The notes under the pieces are model-generated. The model searched no databases. It was not told the DNA's origin and worked only from the letters and a program-made list of their open reading frames with translations. Both the position numbers and the translations under genes were made by a program. From assembly GCA_021904315.1 (NCBI GenBank), contig CM038915.1, positions 7,378,001 through 7,442,000 on the forward strand: a stretch of 64,000 nucleotides of DNA, read 5' to 3'. Positions within the stretch are counted from its first letter, which is position 1; every line of letters begins with the position of its first letter. Shown here piece after piece: positions 49,848 to 60,461 of this stretch. Source of the stretch: Sphagnum magellanicum. Its lineage: Eukaryota > Streptophyta > Sphagnopsida > Sphagnales > Sphagnaceae.

Positions 49848-50233
49848 TGAAAAAAGAAATTAAGATAATATGAGATAAACTTTCTTGAGTTGATTAAAAA
49901 GATAAATCATAAGTACTTATATACACTATGCTAGAACAATGGCATCACTAAAGAAATCTAATTTGTACAGCAACTAACTCATGTCACCATTCTAATTTAC
50001 CATAATTAACTTTCGCCACCGTTGTTTTAATTTATATAAGTCACTGTCATTCTTTTGCTGATTTTTCTTGATAATTGCAATTACTTACTGCAACTAGCGT
50101 TCCTAATTTTGTAACCTGCTAATTTATCTATGAAGAGCACTATAATCATAATGGGAAACTGTTTTGCATGCAACCAATTACTAATTTGAAAGCTTGGTGG
50201 TTAGGTGTGCTACAATTAATTAATTATTCTACA
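49848..50233 (-). repeat. Copia LTR, minus orientation
   Basis: 386 bp beginning TGTAGAATAATTAATT on the minus strand, directly preceded by ATTTG, and ending TTTTTTCA before the primer site. It pairs with 48752-49137 in inverse. This is the 5' LTR of the element. Confidence 0.9.
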
Positions 50234-50238
50234 CAAAT

Positions 50239-51194
50239 ATCCTAGTTTTTAACTTTGGGCACTGGTAGACTCTTGCCAAGACCTATCGATCATGTGTTTC
50301 TCTACTCTCTTTCCCTGTGTATTTCAACTTGGTCTTAAAATTTGGTAATTTGCAAGTAATACATTTTGAGAATTTTTCCCCTCTTATTGGTTTCACATCC
50401 TATTTGTTAGATGAAGACTGGCTGGCCCACCATATGCATTGGTGAAAAATATCTAACATGTATTCTTTTAAAAGCAATTCCACTTGTGCTTAGTTTGTGA
50501 CTATGCAAATTAAAATTGTGGGAAGAAAAGTCAAAACATGCCGGTTTGGCTTAGCAATGGTTTTGTACCAACATTTTTGCACAATTTGCGAAGGTTGGTA
50601 ATAGACATGGCTAAACCTAACACCTGCTAGAGAAGAATGTAATAAATATGATCTTGTTGTTGCTTGTTGTTTTTGATTGGCCAATCATAATTGGTCTAGC
50701 TAGTTTGCTATTAGAGTAAACCCCCTCTATAATCATGCCCTTGCTGACCACTTTTTTTGTGATACTAACAAATTGTGATTTAAATGTGTATAGTCACATT
50801 CCATATAAACATTATAAGATTGTGACTATAGGCCAAAAACACCTCATAAAACAGCCCTTTTATGCTAGAATAAAGGTGTCAATTGATTAAATTTCCTATG
50901 CGAGTTATTCTAGACTCTACTATGCATTATTAGACTTGAATAAGATTATGATTGCTACCTATTTTATTGTGACAATCTACATTGAGTTTGAGCTCCTTAT
51001 TAGCTTGTGTATTTTGTTAACTAAATTGTTTTAATTAAGATTTTATGCTTTCTTGACAAGCTCACATATAAAGCTTGTTTGCATTAAAAAATTGATATTT
51101 TTTTTCTCTTCAACTAGATTCATTGTTGTTAATTTGCACAACTTGAACACAAAATAACACTAACATTAACATTGCCAAAGGGAACTTGAGCAAC
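50239..51194. other. Host flank of the insertion with a MITE relic
   Basis: AT-rich, no gene seen. It contains MITE sequence at about 50480-50720 and no recognisable TBL exon. Confidence 0.45.
50480..50720 (+). mobile_element. MITE relic
   Basis: Contains GGAAGAAAAGTCAAAACATG, CACCTGCTAGAGAAGAATG and TTGGCCAATCATAATTGG. It matches the copies at 41478 and 53890 and lacks a clean right end. Confidence 0.65.
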
Positions 51195-51406
51195 TCTGGG
51201 GGGTGTTGCAAATAAAAGCATCACTCCTTGACATCACAAGGCTACCTGCCTATCAACAGGATGCACACATCTTCAATTATTCCACTTTCCATGCCATGGG
51301 TTGCAGCCATTGGTGCCTCCCTGGAGTTCCCGACACTTGGAATGAGCTTTGTATATTCTTTCTACTCTTGAGGGATAGGTTGAAACACATGTCTCGTTTG
51401 TGCTAG
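51195..51406 (+). pseudogene. TBL/PMR5-like gene remnant, C-terminal exon
   Basis: A frame ending at TAG gives LLDITRLPAYQQDAH and then CSHWCLPGVPDTWNELC. This is the C-terminal DxxH block of TBL proteins, usually DCxHWCLPGxPDTWNELL; here the Asp before Cys is Gly (MGCSHW), so the catalytic Asp position is altered. The middle of the gene is missing and the retrotransposon lies between this exon and 44965. Confidence 0.8.
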
Positions 51407-51971
51407 TTAGTTACACAAATCAGGCTGGTCTTGCCCGACAAATCCCTGTTCATACTTTTGCTTTTTGCACTTTGATCTCTAGTTCATTCAAGGTGCTTAG
51501 AGTACTAGGGTGAGGGTGATCAACAAGCATCTTAACATGATGAGCAAGTGAGTATACAGAGAGACTGAAAAGCCCAGATCCGAGAAGCAAAGATCATGTA
51601 GTAGTAATTTTGCTATCAGCAAGCAGCATATGAGATGCTCCTCCTGTTTCTGATTCAGGTGTTTGCATGATCCCATCTACAAGCTTCTTCTGTTCACTGC
51701 CCTTGGTGAACACACCCGCGTGGTTTTGCAAAGATCCCCTAGAGGCAACAGAAACAGAGAAGACAAGCTTTGTAGCTGGCTGGAACAACAAACCACATTG
51801 CAAATCCAGGAAGCATCTGCTAAGGTATTCTACAGTTCTGGTATGATAAAAGATCAGTGTCTAGCTCAAGATTTTCACTTGAATCTTCTGTGCTCTTCTA
51901 TGTCCTGCACGCATCTGCAGCAGCTGGAAGTACTGTTGCATTTGCTGGTAGTGCAGCAGTTGTGTCAAATC

Positions 51972-52928
51972 TTAGCCATAGTAACGTGGGATGGCATCCT
52001 GGATCGACTGGATTTGTTGGGTGCCAATGCCCAATGACATCTGCAGCACGGCACTGGGGATTTGTGTCTCGAACATCTGGTTGGCAGTGAAGGGTATACC
52101 AGGATTCTGTGATGTGAGTGTGTTGAAGGAGACAGCGGGTCCGTCACCGACATTGATCTGGAAGTGCAACAAGCCTTTGGGGAATAGGAAAAGATCACCA
52201 ACTTGCAGTGTCTGAGAGTACAATACATTGTCGAAGGAGACGAAACCCGTGAAGATGGTGCCATTGACCACGAAGATGGTCTCAGACGCCAGTGGGTGCG
52301 TATGCAACGGGATAACCCCACCAACACCAAAGTCCAAGCGCACATGTGAGATGCCTTGCGTGTTGACGGCTGGGTATTCTGCTACAGTCGCAAAGGTGGC
52401 AATGGCACCTGTGTTGGTCACTGTGTAATTCGCTGTTTGTGCCACAACAACCAACAACAACAACAACACAGATGATCATGGTTGTGAAAGAAAGATTGTT
52501 GTCACTGCAAATTGCAATCATCAAGAATCAGAAAACTCAAGCAAAATCTCGAAGCTCTTGCTCAGAGCAGGATCTGAAATTTTCTTCTTCACCTCTCTGG
52601 ATCTAGCTATCTATCTTATCAGGATCTTCTGGATCTTCACAGGGGGATCTGAATGATTGATTTCTTCCAGGGTGAAGATTGTCAAACCAGCTTCACGGAA
52701 TGTCGTGAACACAAAGTCTTGAGAAGTGACAAGAGACCGAGCTTTGCAAGGGAAGCCATTCATCAAAGGTGCCAAACCAGAAGAGGTATCTGCCACACAA
52801 AAGTCCTGTAACATATCTGGATCACCAGCAGAAGCAGCCTGGATGAGCAGCAGCAATGTCAGAGCAGCTGCTGCTGCTGCAGCAGTAGCTGTAGACTGGA
52901 CTGTGGCCACACTAATCATCATCATCAT
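51972..52928 (-). CDS. Germin-like protein
   Basis: A secreted cupin of the cell wall; known members include oxalate oxidase or superoxide dismutase activity, but many have none assigned. Minus-strand exons: 52688-52928 and 51972-52432, joined within an Ala codon (GCG), 233 residues. A signal peptide with an Ala run (TATAAAAAAALTLLLLIQAASA) is followed by PDMLQDFCVAD, as in germins. Cupin box 1 is VIPLHTHPLASETIFVVNG, with two His and the Glu metal ligands. Box 2 is GDLFLFPKGLLHFQINVG, with the third His. Two Cys near the start (DFC, FPC) suit the germin disulphide. The short tail ends IPRYYG. All metal ligands are present, so a metal-bound fold is expected, but the enzyme activity is not predictable. 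Confidence 0.93.
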
Positions 52929-53886
52929 ACTTGCTGCAAGAAAAAATAAAATAAATCACAATCCTGTTTGCTTACAAAAATCACAAGTATATACTCATGT
53001 GTGCATGTCTATTGTAGAATAATTTTGCCCCTGTGATTGATAGCTTGGGAGAAGAGAAACATCAACATATATACATAATATATGTTGTGTGATGTTCCGG
53101 GTTTAGGGGGTTTAGGTATCTTTTGTAGTGGGTGGGTGCTATGAGGACAAACATGATGCATTGGAGTACTACATGCATTCTACATGTATTGATTGAAAGC
53201 TGTGCAGTGTACTTACCTCCTTATCCGAGATCTCAGGTACCTACTATTTTGCCACAATACTTATGCAAAATGAAAGCTCTCAAAGATTGATCAATTGTTT
53301 CTTATGAGCTTCTTGTTGCTGTTGTTGTTGGAGCAATGTATGCAGGGTTTAGCAGCAATGTAAACTTTCTTCTTCTTCTTTTGCTTCTTCAAATGAGAAA
53401 AGTTTTGTTGTTTATTGTGAACCAGCTTCTTCCGAGCTTTTCAAATGAAGTCAATCAATGAATACAGGCTGAAAAAGGCTCAAGTGTAGAAAGCTGCTGA
53501 ACAGAGGAGTTGGACATTTGGTAGGTGAAGTCCTAGTACCACAGAAAGTTAGTTTTAGTGGTGCTTGCTGGTAGGAAGGTGCAATGACTGGCTTTTTTTT
53601 GCACAAATCAAGGACTGTGGCCTGTGGCCTGTGGGTAGATTCATAGTATCTTGGAACGTTACGATGGTCAAAAAACATCTGTGGGATGATTGCATGTCAA
53701 TTGCCTTGCAATGATGGCAGATCTCTACACTCCACCTTCAGGAATTGCTGCTAGAGCTTGTGGTCATGAACACCTGCCAGAGAACAGCATTGAAAACTGG
53801 GAGGTGGTTTTGTGGTACGAGGTGTTGATTACCTACCCATGCAAGTATGTGATGTGATGTTGTTGCTGAAAAGTGCATATTGAATC

Positions 53887-54212
53887 TAAGAGCATCTCCA
53901 GCAGTGCTCAGTGTGTGACGCTGCAAGTAAAAATTAGAGAAGGAATGTCAACACATGCTGGTTTGGCTCAGCAAAATAGGTTTGGCCCAGCATTTTTGCA
54001 CAGTTTGGTGAGTCTGGTAAAAGGCAAGGCAAAGCCTAACACCTGCCAGAGAAGAGTGTAATAAATATGATGTGACTGCGGCTCTGTATATTGATTCACC
54101 AATCATGATGGCAGGTCCAGATGGTTTGCTATTAGCCACCTATTGGCAGTACCAGTTTTAGTTTTATGGGTGGGGTCGGAAAAAGTAAATATCCAAACTT
54201 GGATTGGAGTTG
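53887..54212 (+). mobile_element. MITE, left end intact
   Basis: Begins GAGCATCTCCAGCAGTGCTC at 53890 after TAA. It contains GGTTTGGCTCAGCAAAATAG and CACCTGCCAGAGAAGAGTG, and then TTTTATGGGTGGGG. The right end is lost beyond about 54200. Confidence 0.75.
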
Positions 54213-54529
54213 CATCATCCCTTCATGCCACATATCTCTTTTCTCTTCTTCGTCATCACTGTGGTCTGATATCTTCTTTGAAAAACAATTGTAGATATGA
54301 ATGTGTAAGTAATCCCCCAGGAACAATACTGTGTGCATGTGTGTCTATCATCTCTTGTTCATGGTAAGCAAGACAACTGATTCAACCACAAGTGCTTGAG
54401 TGAAACGATCAAGCTCCATCGACATCAACTCAAGCAACATCAAGGATCATCACAATCATGTACAAATCAAGATGTGGCTTATAAACAAAATCAAATCAAT
54501 CTATATGAATATCTCTCAAAAAGGCTGGC

Positions 54530-54730
54530 ACAGAAATAGATATATGCATAATCACCAGCCTTTTTTTGGCTCACTATGTATAGCCAAAAGGATAAATTAA
54601 AAATTAAAAGTGCTAAAGTCAAGTGTCTTTTGAGATTTTCAACAGCCACAATTTGACCAAAATCAAAGAAAAATCGCCAGATTTCTATACATGGTTCAAG
54701 TAGGTAGCCAAAATTATAGAAATATGTGGA
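54530..54730. repeat. Dispersed repeat C, copy 2
   Basis: Contains AAAAATCGCCAGATTTCTA and GTAGCCAAAATTATAGAA, shared with the block at 57965-58235. The copies are diverged and without coding potential. Confidence 0.5.
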
Positions 54731-54896
54731 AGGTGCCAAGCACTGTTTTCTACACGACAGAAGATTTCATCCATCTCTCATTCTACTTTTGGGGTGGCAA
54801 GAGGTCCAGGTACAGGAGAACAGGTTACGCAGGTGTGATGAAGAGTTCAGAAGCGTGGATGAAAGAGGATGAAAGCAGATTTGATCCAGATAGGAA

Positions 54897-54941
54897 AAAC
54901 CCTAATTCCACAATTAGGGTTTGGAGTAGCTCTTAGGGTTT
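54897..54941. promoter_or_regulatory. Telo-boxes upstream of eL32
   Basis: Three telo-box motifs: AAACCCTAA (54897-54905), TTAGGGTTT (54914-54922) and TTAGGGTTT (54933-54941), about 140-180 bases before the eL32 ATG. Telo-boxes are established elements in plant ribosomal-protein promoters. A GA microsatellite (54999-55020) follows in the leader. Confidence 0.8.
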
Positions 54942-55078
54942 GAAGGGAGGCTCGCAGTCTGAGCTTTGCGTTGTGGGGTTTCCTGAGAGAAAGCGTGCGA
55001 GAGAGAGAGAGAGAGAGAGACAGCGCACGCGGGCGCGAGTGATCTGCAGCTCCAGCGGCATTGTTGTTGCTAGCAACA

Positions 55079-56880
55079 ATGGTCACGCCTTTGGTCAAGC
55101 GCGATGTCGTTAAGAAGCGGATCAAGAAGTTCAAGCGCATGCAACATGACCGCAAAATCTGTGTTAAGGTTTGTCTTCCGCTGCCTCCTGCTCCTCCTTC
55201 CCTTTTCTTTTTCCTCTTGGTTTTTTTCTCCTCAATAAGCTTGCAATGAATTTTGTATGGATTTGGGTTTGGGATGGTACCAACATTTTTCTTTTTTGAA
55301 CTTTGTGTGCTGTTGTTGTAGCATTCAATTTGAATTCCACCCGGGGTGGTGATGTTGTTTGTTTCGCAGACAAACTGGAGAAGGCCCAAGGGTATTGATT
55401 CTAGGGTTCGCCGCAAGTTCAAGGGAACCACACTGATGCCCAACATCGGCTATGGGTCCAACAAAAAGACCAGACATGTGCTGCCTAGTGGTTTTGTCAA
55501 GTTTTTGGTTCACAACGTCCGGGACCTGGACCTCCTCCTTATGCACAACAGGTATGGAAAGTCCGACGGGCAGGTTTTCCACCCCTTCTGTTATTTGATC
55601 AATCCTTGCCTTTGTGTCAATGCCAGTTTTAGCTTGCAAGACCAGGGCTTTATTTCTGTAGAGTTTCTCCCATTCAAGAAGCATGTGGTCTTCACATTCC
55701 CCTCATCATCAATGAATTTTTTGAATTAGGGTTTCTATCAGTGCTGGGCAGGTACCTAGTTTGGAGGGTTATAACTGCAGGTTCTGGTTCCAGTTCCAGA
55801 TTGTAAAATCCGAACTGGAACTGGGTCTGATTTTGGAGCGAATTTTTGGAACTCTGGAACTGGAACTGGGGTTTTGGTTTTTTAAAATATCAGAACCAGA
55901 ACTGGGATCCCAGTTTTTTAAGAACCAGATCCAGGGTTTTTGAAAGAACAATTGAAAAAAGGGACTAGAACTGGGGCTAACCAGCAGTTAACTATCAGTT
56001 TTGGTCCTGGGTAATCTGATTCTTGGAACCAGATCCAGGATTTTGTTCTTTCAAGAACTGGAACTGGGATTTTTAAGAACTGGAACCAGAACCACTTTAG
56101 TTTATTTTTTATAACCGGAACTGGAACCAGAACCACTCTAGTTTATTTTTTATAACCGGAACTGGAACCACTCTAATTTATTTGTTAGAACCAAACTGGA
56201 GGTTCTTTGTAAAAGTCAAGAACTGCCCAACACTGGTTTTGCCTGCTATTTTCACAGTTAGTTCATTTTGAACTAGTTCTTCCCTTCTTTGTATTTTCCC
56301 TTGTTCTTCAGTCCATATCTGTCATTTTGTCTTTTGATTTTTAAGGAAATCATTTTTCCTGGTTCTGGTTACCTATAAATTGTGAGTTTTGAGATCTCTT
56401 GAGTTATTATTCTATTCGTTTTTCTGTGTTGTCTTGCATCTTTATGTTCAGTCTTAGTGGGCTATATGGATGGCATCCAAGAGGTTGCAACAGCACAGGC
56501 TATGGTCAAGGAACATTCTTATGGTACACTAGTTCATGTGGTCAGCAAGGCATTGCACAGCGTGTCTTGATCTCTAGTGTTTATATACCCTTCTCATGAG
56601 AGATAGTTTTGCCACCTGTTCAGGTGCTGTCTTGTTGGATTTGCACACTGGGAAAAACAAACACATTAATGTGTGGTATCAACTTAGGTGTCATGCACAG
56701 TATGTGATTGATAGGAGGAGGCCTTTCTGTTTTCCTGTACCTGATTGCAGGAAGTACAGTGCTGAAATTGCACATAATGTTTCGACACTGAAGAGGAAAG
56801 CAATAGTGGAGCGTGCTGCCCAGCTGAATGTTTCAGTCACAAATGGGAGTGCTCGACTTCGAAGCCAAGAGGATGAGTAA
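55079..56880 (+). CDS. RPL32: 60S ribosomal protein eL32
   Basis: A large-subunit protein of the cytosolic ribosome. Three exons: 55079-55168, 55370-55551, 56751-56880, in phase, 133 residues (human 135). Expected segments are present: [77 protein letters not shown] and the C-terminal [11 protein letters not shown] few positions differ from seed-plant copies (GTT for [11 protein letters not shown] at the N-end). The second intron (1.2 kb) contains a GGAACTGGAACC-type array. It is a single gene in this window, likely constitutive by its telo-boxes. Confidence 0.97.
55770..56215. repeat. GGAACTGGAACCAG-type array in eL32 intron 2
   Basis: The + strand contains many imperfect GAACTGGAAC, GAACCAGAACC and TTCTGGTTCCAG words over about 440 bp. 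Toward the 3' end a unit of about 45 bp with ACCACTCTAGTTTATTTTTTATAACC is repeated three times. It is a degenerate intronic minisatellite with purine-pyrimidine switches. Confidence 0.8.
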
Positions 56881-58770
56881 CATGCAAATCCATCTCTATG
56901 CAAGAGCTTCAAACAAGTTTCATCCTCTCTTTTTTTTTGGGTATGGTGGAACACGGTTGTTACTTGCTGCAGGTTTGGGAAGAGATATGTCTGAGGCAAC
57001 AGGATGTTGTAATGCAATTTCCCTTATTTCAATCAATGGCTGTGAGGCTTTCAGCAGACCTTGTGGTGGACCTGTTATTGTTTCAGAGCTTGTAATCTGT
57101 TGCTGCTATCTCCTTTTTTGGTAGTCCTTTGTTGTAGTTTTGGATCATAAATGTTTTTATCTCCAGATAATATGGAGGGCTAGGTCATGGTTGCTAAAAA
57201 TGTCTTTGTCACTTTAATTCTGTAGCAACCCTCAATTGTGACCTTGACCCTGGTGGTGAATCTGGAAAAATTGAACATAAATGGATGTTTGAGTCAATGA
57301 TGCTTGATTTTTTCTTGTTCACAAACGGGTATTTACTAATGTCAATTCATGTTGTAGATGGATCATCAAAATGAGGGTTTATGTGTAAAGAGGGTAAAGT
57401 AAGAAGAAACGAATAACTCCATCTTTCCTAAAGAGACCCAACATGTCCGAACCATTAGTCACAAACACGAAACAAGAACATGCCAGGGTTCTTTATGATT
57501 ATGAATGTGTCCTTAAATCAAGCAATGTACCACAAAATTCTTTACGACCTTTATCATGCAACACGTTTGGGTGAGAGTGTGGAGAGTGTGGATGAAGAGT
57601 AAATTTAAGTTTCCAACGTGTTTCCAATTTGTGCCTCACTCTATCTCATGTCATTTGCCCAAAGTTCTTCCTGAAGGAGAAGACCACATTATACCTATTT
57701 TATGAGTGTCAAAAGATTGACCAGACCGAGCACCTCTTTTGCTGTGATGGGCCAATCAAAGAGGCCTATCAGTGCTGAAGGAAAAAAAAAAAAAAAGAAT
57801 TTCAGGAGTCCTCACAATTAATTTAGAAGAGTCATACTACCCTACCTATCCAATTTTACAAAGAAAAATAAGTGTGTCAATTTGACGTGTGTTTTGAAGC
57901 CAAGTTTAGGAAACCGCTCCCCTAAATCAACGCCCAAAGTTGGAGCTATTTTCCTCATGTCAAGCAGCCTTTTTTTTTAATGGCGAAATTTCGCCAGAAA
58001 CCGAAATTAAGTTTTTTAAATGAAGTGATTTTGGAGGCTTTCAGATAGTAGAAGCAAGTGAAAATCGCCGGATTTCTAAATTTGATTTTGAGTCAAAATT
58101 ATAGAAGGATGATTAAAATTTAGTATTTCATAGTTTTGTTTGTTTATAGCCAGAATTGGCTAAATCTTTCTAGGGATGATTGCCACTTTTTCTACATCTT
58201 CGTGTCTATTATATAGCCAGTGTTTTTTCTTTTCCAAGTTCATGAGGTATGTGGGTTAGCAACCATCCAAAAGAGGGTTTAGCCAATTTTTGTAGGATGT
58301 AGAATCTTGTAGAAATGTTTAGGAATCCCATTGCCTACCTCCTTCCCAACACACCCTACAATAATAAGGCCCCTCTAATAACACTCATCTTCTTCAGTTC
58401 TTCTTCCTGGCATGTGCAGATTGGAGAGCAAGTGATGCAACAGTTATCGTATGGAATTCATCTTGAGGGGCTCTTCCAAAATGCATCCGTATTGTTGGAA
58501 ATGCTTCTCTACTTGGAAGTGGGTGATGGGTTGTTTAAGGGGAGATCGATAGGTTTGGAGTGAAGTGGTAGTAGTAGAATGGGGGAGTGAGAGGAAGTGG
58601 GTTTGATTTTGTGGTTTGTGGTTTGTGGTTTTTACGCCAAATCGGAGGCAGAAGAGAATCTACAAGTTGTTGCAGTTTGTGAGCTGAACACTATTGCTGT
58701 GAAGGGAGGAATAAAAAAAGGAGGAAGAGGAGTAGGAGGTGGGTGGGTGGGTGGAGACATTGTTGGGTCA
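56881..58770. other. Intergenic, no gene seen
   Basis: 3' flank of eL32, then a poly-A run near 57780-57796, a repeat C copy (57965-58235), and the leader of the next gene. No coding domains were recognised. Confidence 0.5.
57965..58235. repeat. Dispersed repeat C, copy 3
   Basis: Contains GCGAAATTTCGCCAG, AAAATCGCCGGATTTCTAAA, TAGCCAGAATTGGCTAA and a CTAGGGATGATTGCCACT block. These match 14170-14440 (inverted) and 54530-54730 (direct). The perfect AGCCA-GGCT inverted words are typical of hairpin-forming repeats. Confidence 0.5.
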
Positions 58771-60461
58771 ATGGCAGAAAACCCAGTTGCATCAAGGCCA
58801 AGGTTTTTTCTTGATGAAGAAAAAAATCAGGAGTTTTTGAAGACTCTGGAGAATGAGAGAGGAGGGACAACAAGAAGAGTCCATGTGCCCCCACAGGAGG
58901 AGAGACAGAATGCTGCTGCTGTAATTGAAGCAGTTGTGGATGATGAGGAGGAAGAGGATATGGAGGTGCTCTTCTCCACCAGCACCAGTGCTCCTCCTAC
59001 TCAAAACCCTAAAAGATCCAGTCTTGTTGTGAACTCGGAGAAATTAGCCTCTAAGGAAACCCTAAGCACCATCAAACCCCTGACATCATGGTGGTCAAAA
59101 ATCCAAGATGGTTCGTCTCTTTCTTTTTATGCTCTTGTAAAATCAAATTCTCTCCCTGCTCTTGAATTGTGTCAGGGTTTTGTTGATTGCAGAATGCTGA
59201 GTTCATCTGTAGTATGCATACATTCTGAATGGTGCTGAGTACCAAGTCTGATGCTCAACCCTAGTACCACTGGCTTCTCAACCTTTGGTCTTGGGTGGGT
59301 GGTTCTTAGTAGAGCCCATCTTCAGTTTTTGAAGAGTTGCATATCTTGTGCATTTAGGGTGCAAGTTTGATCTTTTATGTGCTCTTTAAAAGAGCACAAG
59401 CATCATTCAGATTTTATTTTTTAAATACTCTAATTTTTCAATTCTGGAGCAACTGGGTGGCAGGCTGGTTAGGTGTGGAGGACAAGCTTGTGCAGTGGTT
59501 TGGACTTGATCAATCAAAGTATCAGTGGGCCATCGATGAATACATGGACCGCCAACTTGTGAGCTTTTCTTTACATTCTCTCTCTCTTGTGTGTCTGCAA
59601 TGAAAGTTCCTCATTAGATTCAATCTGATCCTCTAATTGAACTTGGATACATCATGTGATACATGTTTGGACAAGGACAAGAATTGCTTATAAGCTATAT
59701 GAACCTCCTCCTGGGATCTTTTTTTCCAGAATGGAGATAACCAAAAACCAACTGTTAATGTGGAAGAACTTCAATTGCAGCAACGGCAAGAGCAAGTAAT
59801 GCAGGTATAACCTGCTGTTTCTGTATATCAATATTCCCTGATTTGTTCAAAGTGTAGAGAGATCACATTTTTTTAACATTTAAAAAAAAAAGACAAACCC
59901 TAATTTTTCAATTCTTATCCTGTTAGTTATGGTCTTGGGAGGGTTGAATTTGCAGTTGGTGTGCATGCCACAGAGATCCATCCTTGTCCTTAATTGCACA
60001 GTACCAAAATGCAGTATGCAAATCCCTCTTGATTGGAGAAAATGATAAGTCTTTGAGCTTCTTATCATAGAGAATAGAAATGACAATAGAATCCTCATCC
60101 CCAGATATAAGCTATTGAAATTTTCTTTGTGGTTCTCTATGGCATTGTAACAGAGACACGCTTGTGATGAAATTGATCTACATCTGGTCAACATCCATGG
60201 GATTGGATTCATTCATGTATTAGAAGTCTCAAGAAGCAGGATAATGCTGTACTATGAAGACGCATATTGATGCTGGTTGCAGAATTAATCAAAGTAGTAG
60301 TAGTTAGGGTCGGGGTTCAGAACTTGTACACAGTGTTTGTTGGTAAGTGAATCATAGTGCCAAGAAACAACAACTGACATCTTTTAATTGTTGCCGTGCA
60401 GAGGAATGAGGACTTACCCTTATTTGTTCCCCCACAAAAGCAACCAGATGTATCAAAGTGA
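58771..60461 (+). CDS. Small conserved-looking protein, family not recognised
   Basis: Four exons in phase: 58771-59110, 59464-59558, 59730-59804, 60402-60461, giving 189 residues. The start is the first in-frame ATG; upstream frame has only GTG. The N-terminal half is polar with RPRFFLDEEKNQEFLKTLENE, an acidic DDEEEEDMEVL, then LTSWWSKIQDG. The middle exon has WLGVEDKLVQWFGLDQSKYQWAIDEY, which looks conserved and amphipathic. Exon 3 is Gln-rich (VEELQLQQRQEQ) and the last exon closes with DLPLFVPPQKQPD. No signal peptide or membrane segment is seen. The acceptor at 59463 was picked for phase; an in-frame start ten residues earlier (SNWVAG) does not close in phase with exon 1. Function unknown. 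Confidence 0.6.

Larger units (their letters stand above)
44963..50233 (-). mobile_element. Ty1/copia element with internal inversion
   Basis: A degenerate copia-type LTR retrotransposon inserted in the minus direction into the TBL gene. Minus strand order: LTR 50233-49848, PBS 49847-49836, gag N-terminal part to 49220, an inverted junction, then the second half turned round on the + strand: gag C-terminal part (about 45003-45130), protease, integrase, reverse transcriptase, RNase H, PPT, LTR 48752-49137. The LTRs are 386 bp each. In their own orientation the first LTR is preceded by ATTTG and the second followed by ATTTG, a 5-bp target duplication of one insertion. Many stops and frameshifts make it inactive. 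Confidence 0.85.
53000..55000. other. Spacer between germin-like gene and eL32
   Basis: Promoter side of both divergent genes. No gene seen. It contains a MITE (53890-54210), a dispersed repeat C copy at 54530-54730, and telo-boxes near 54900-54941. Confidence 0.5.

Noticed and set aside
51663..52345. Plus-strand and other frames overlapping the germin gene
   Set aside because: They are antisense shadows of the cupin exon, which has the full set of cupin motifs on the minus strand.
55079..56750. snoRNA genes inside the eL32 introns
   Set aside because: I looked for C (TGATGA) and D (CTGA) boxes with pairing ends and saw no convincing pair. A dedicated search would be needed.
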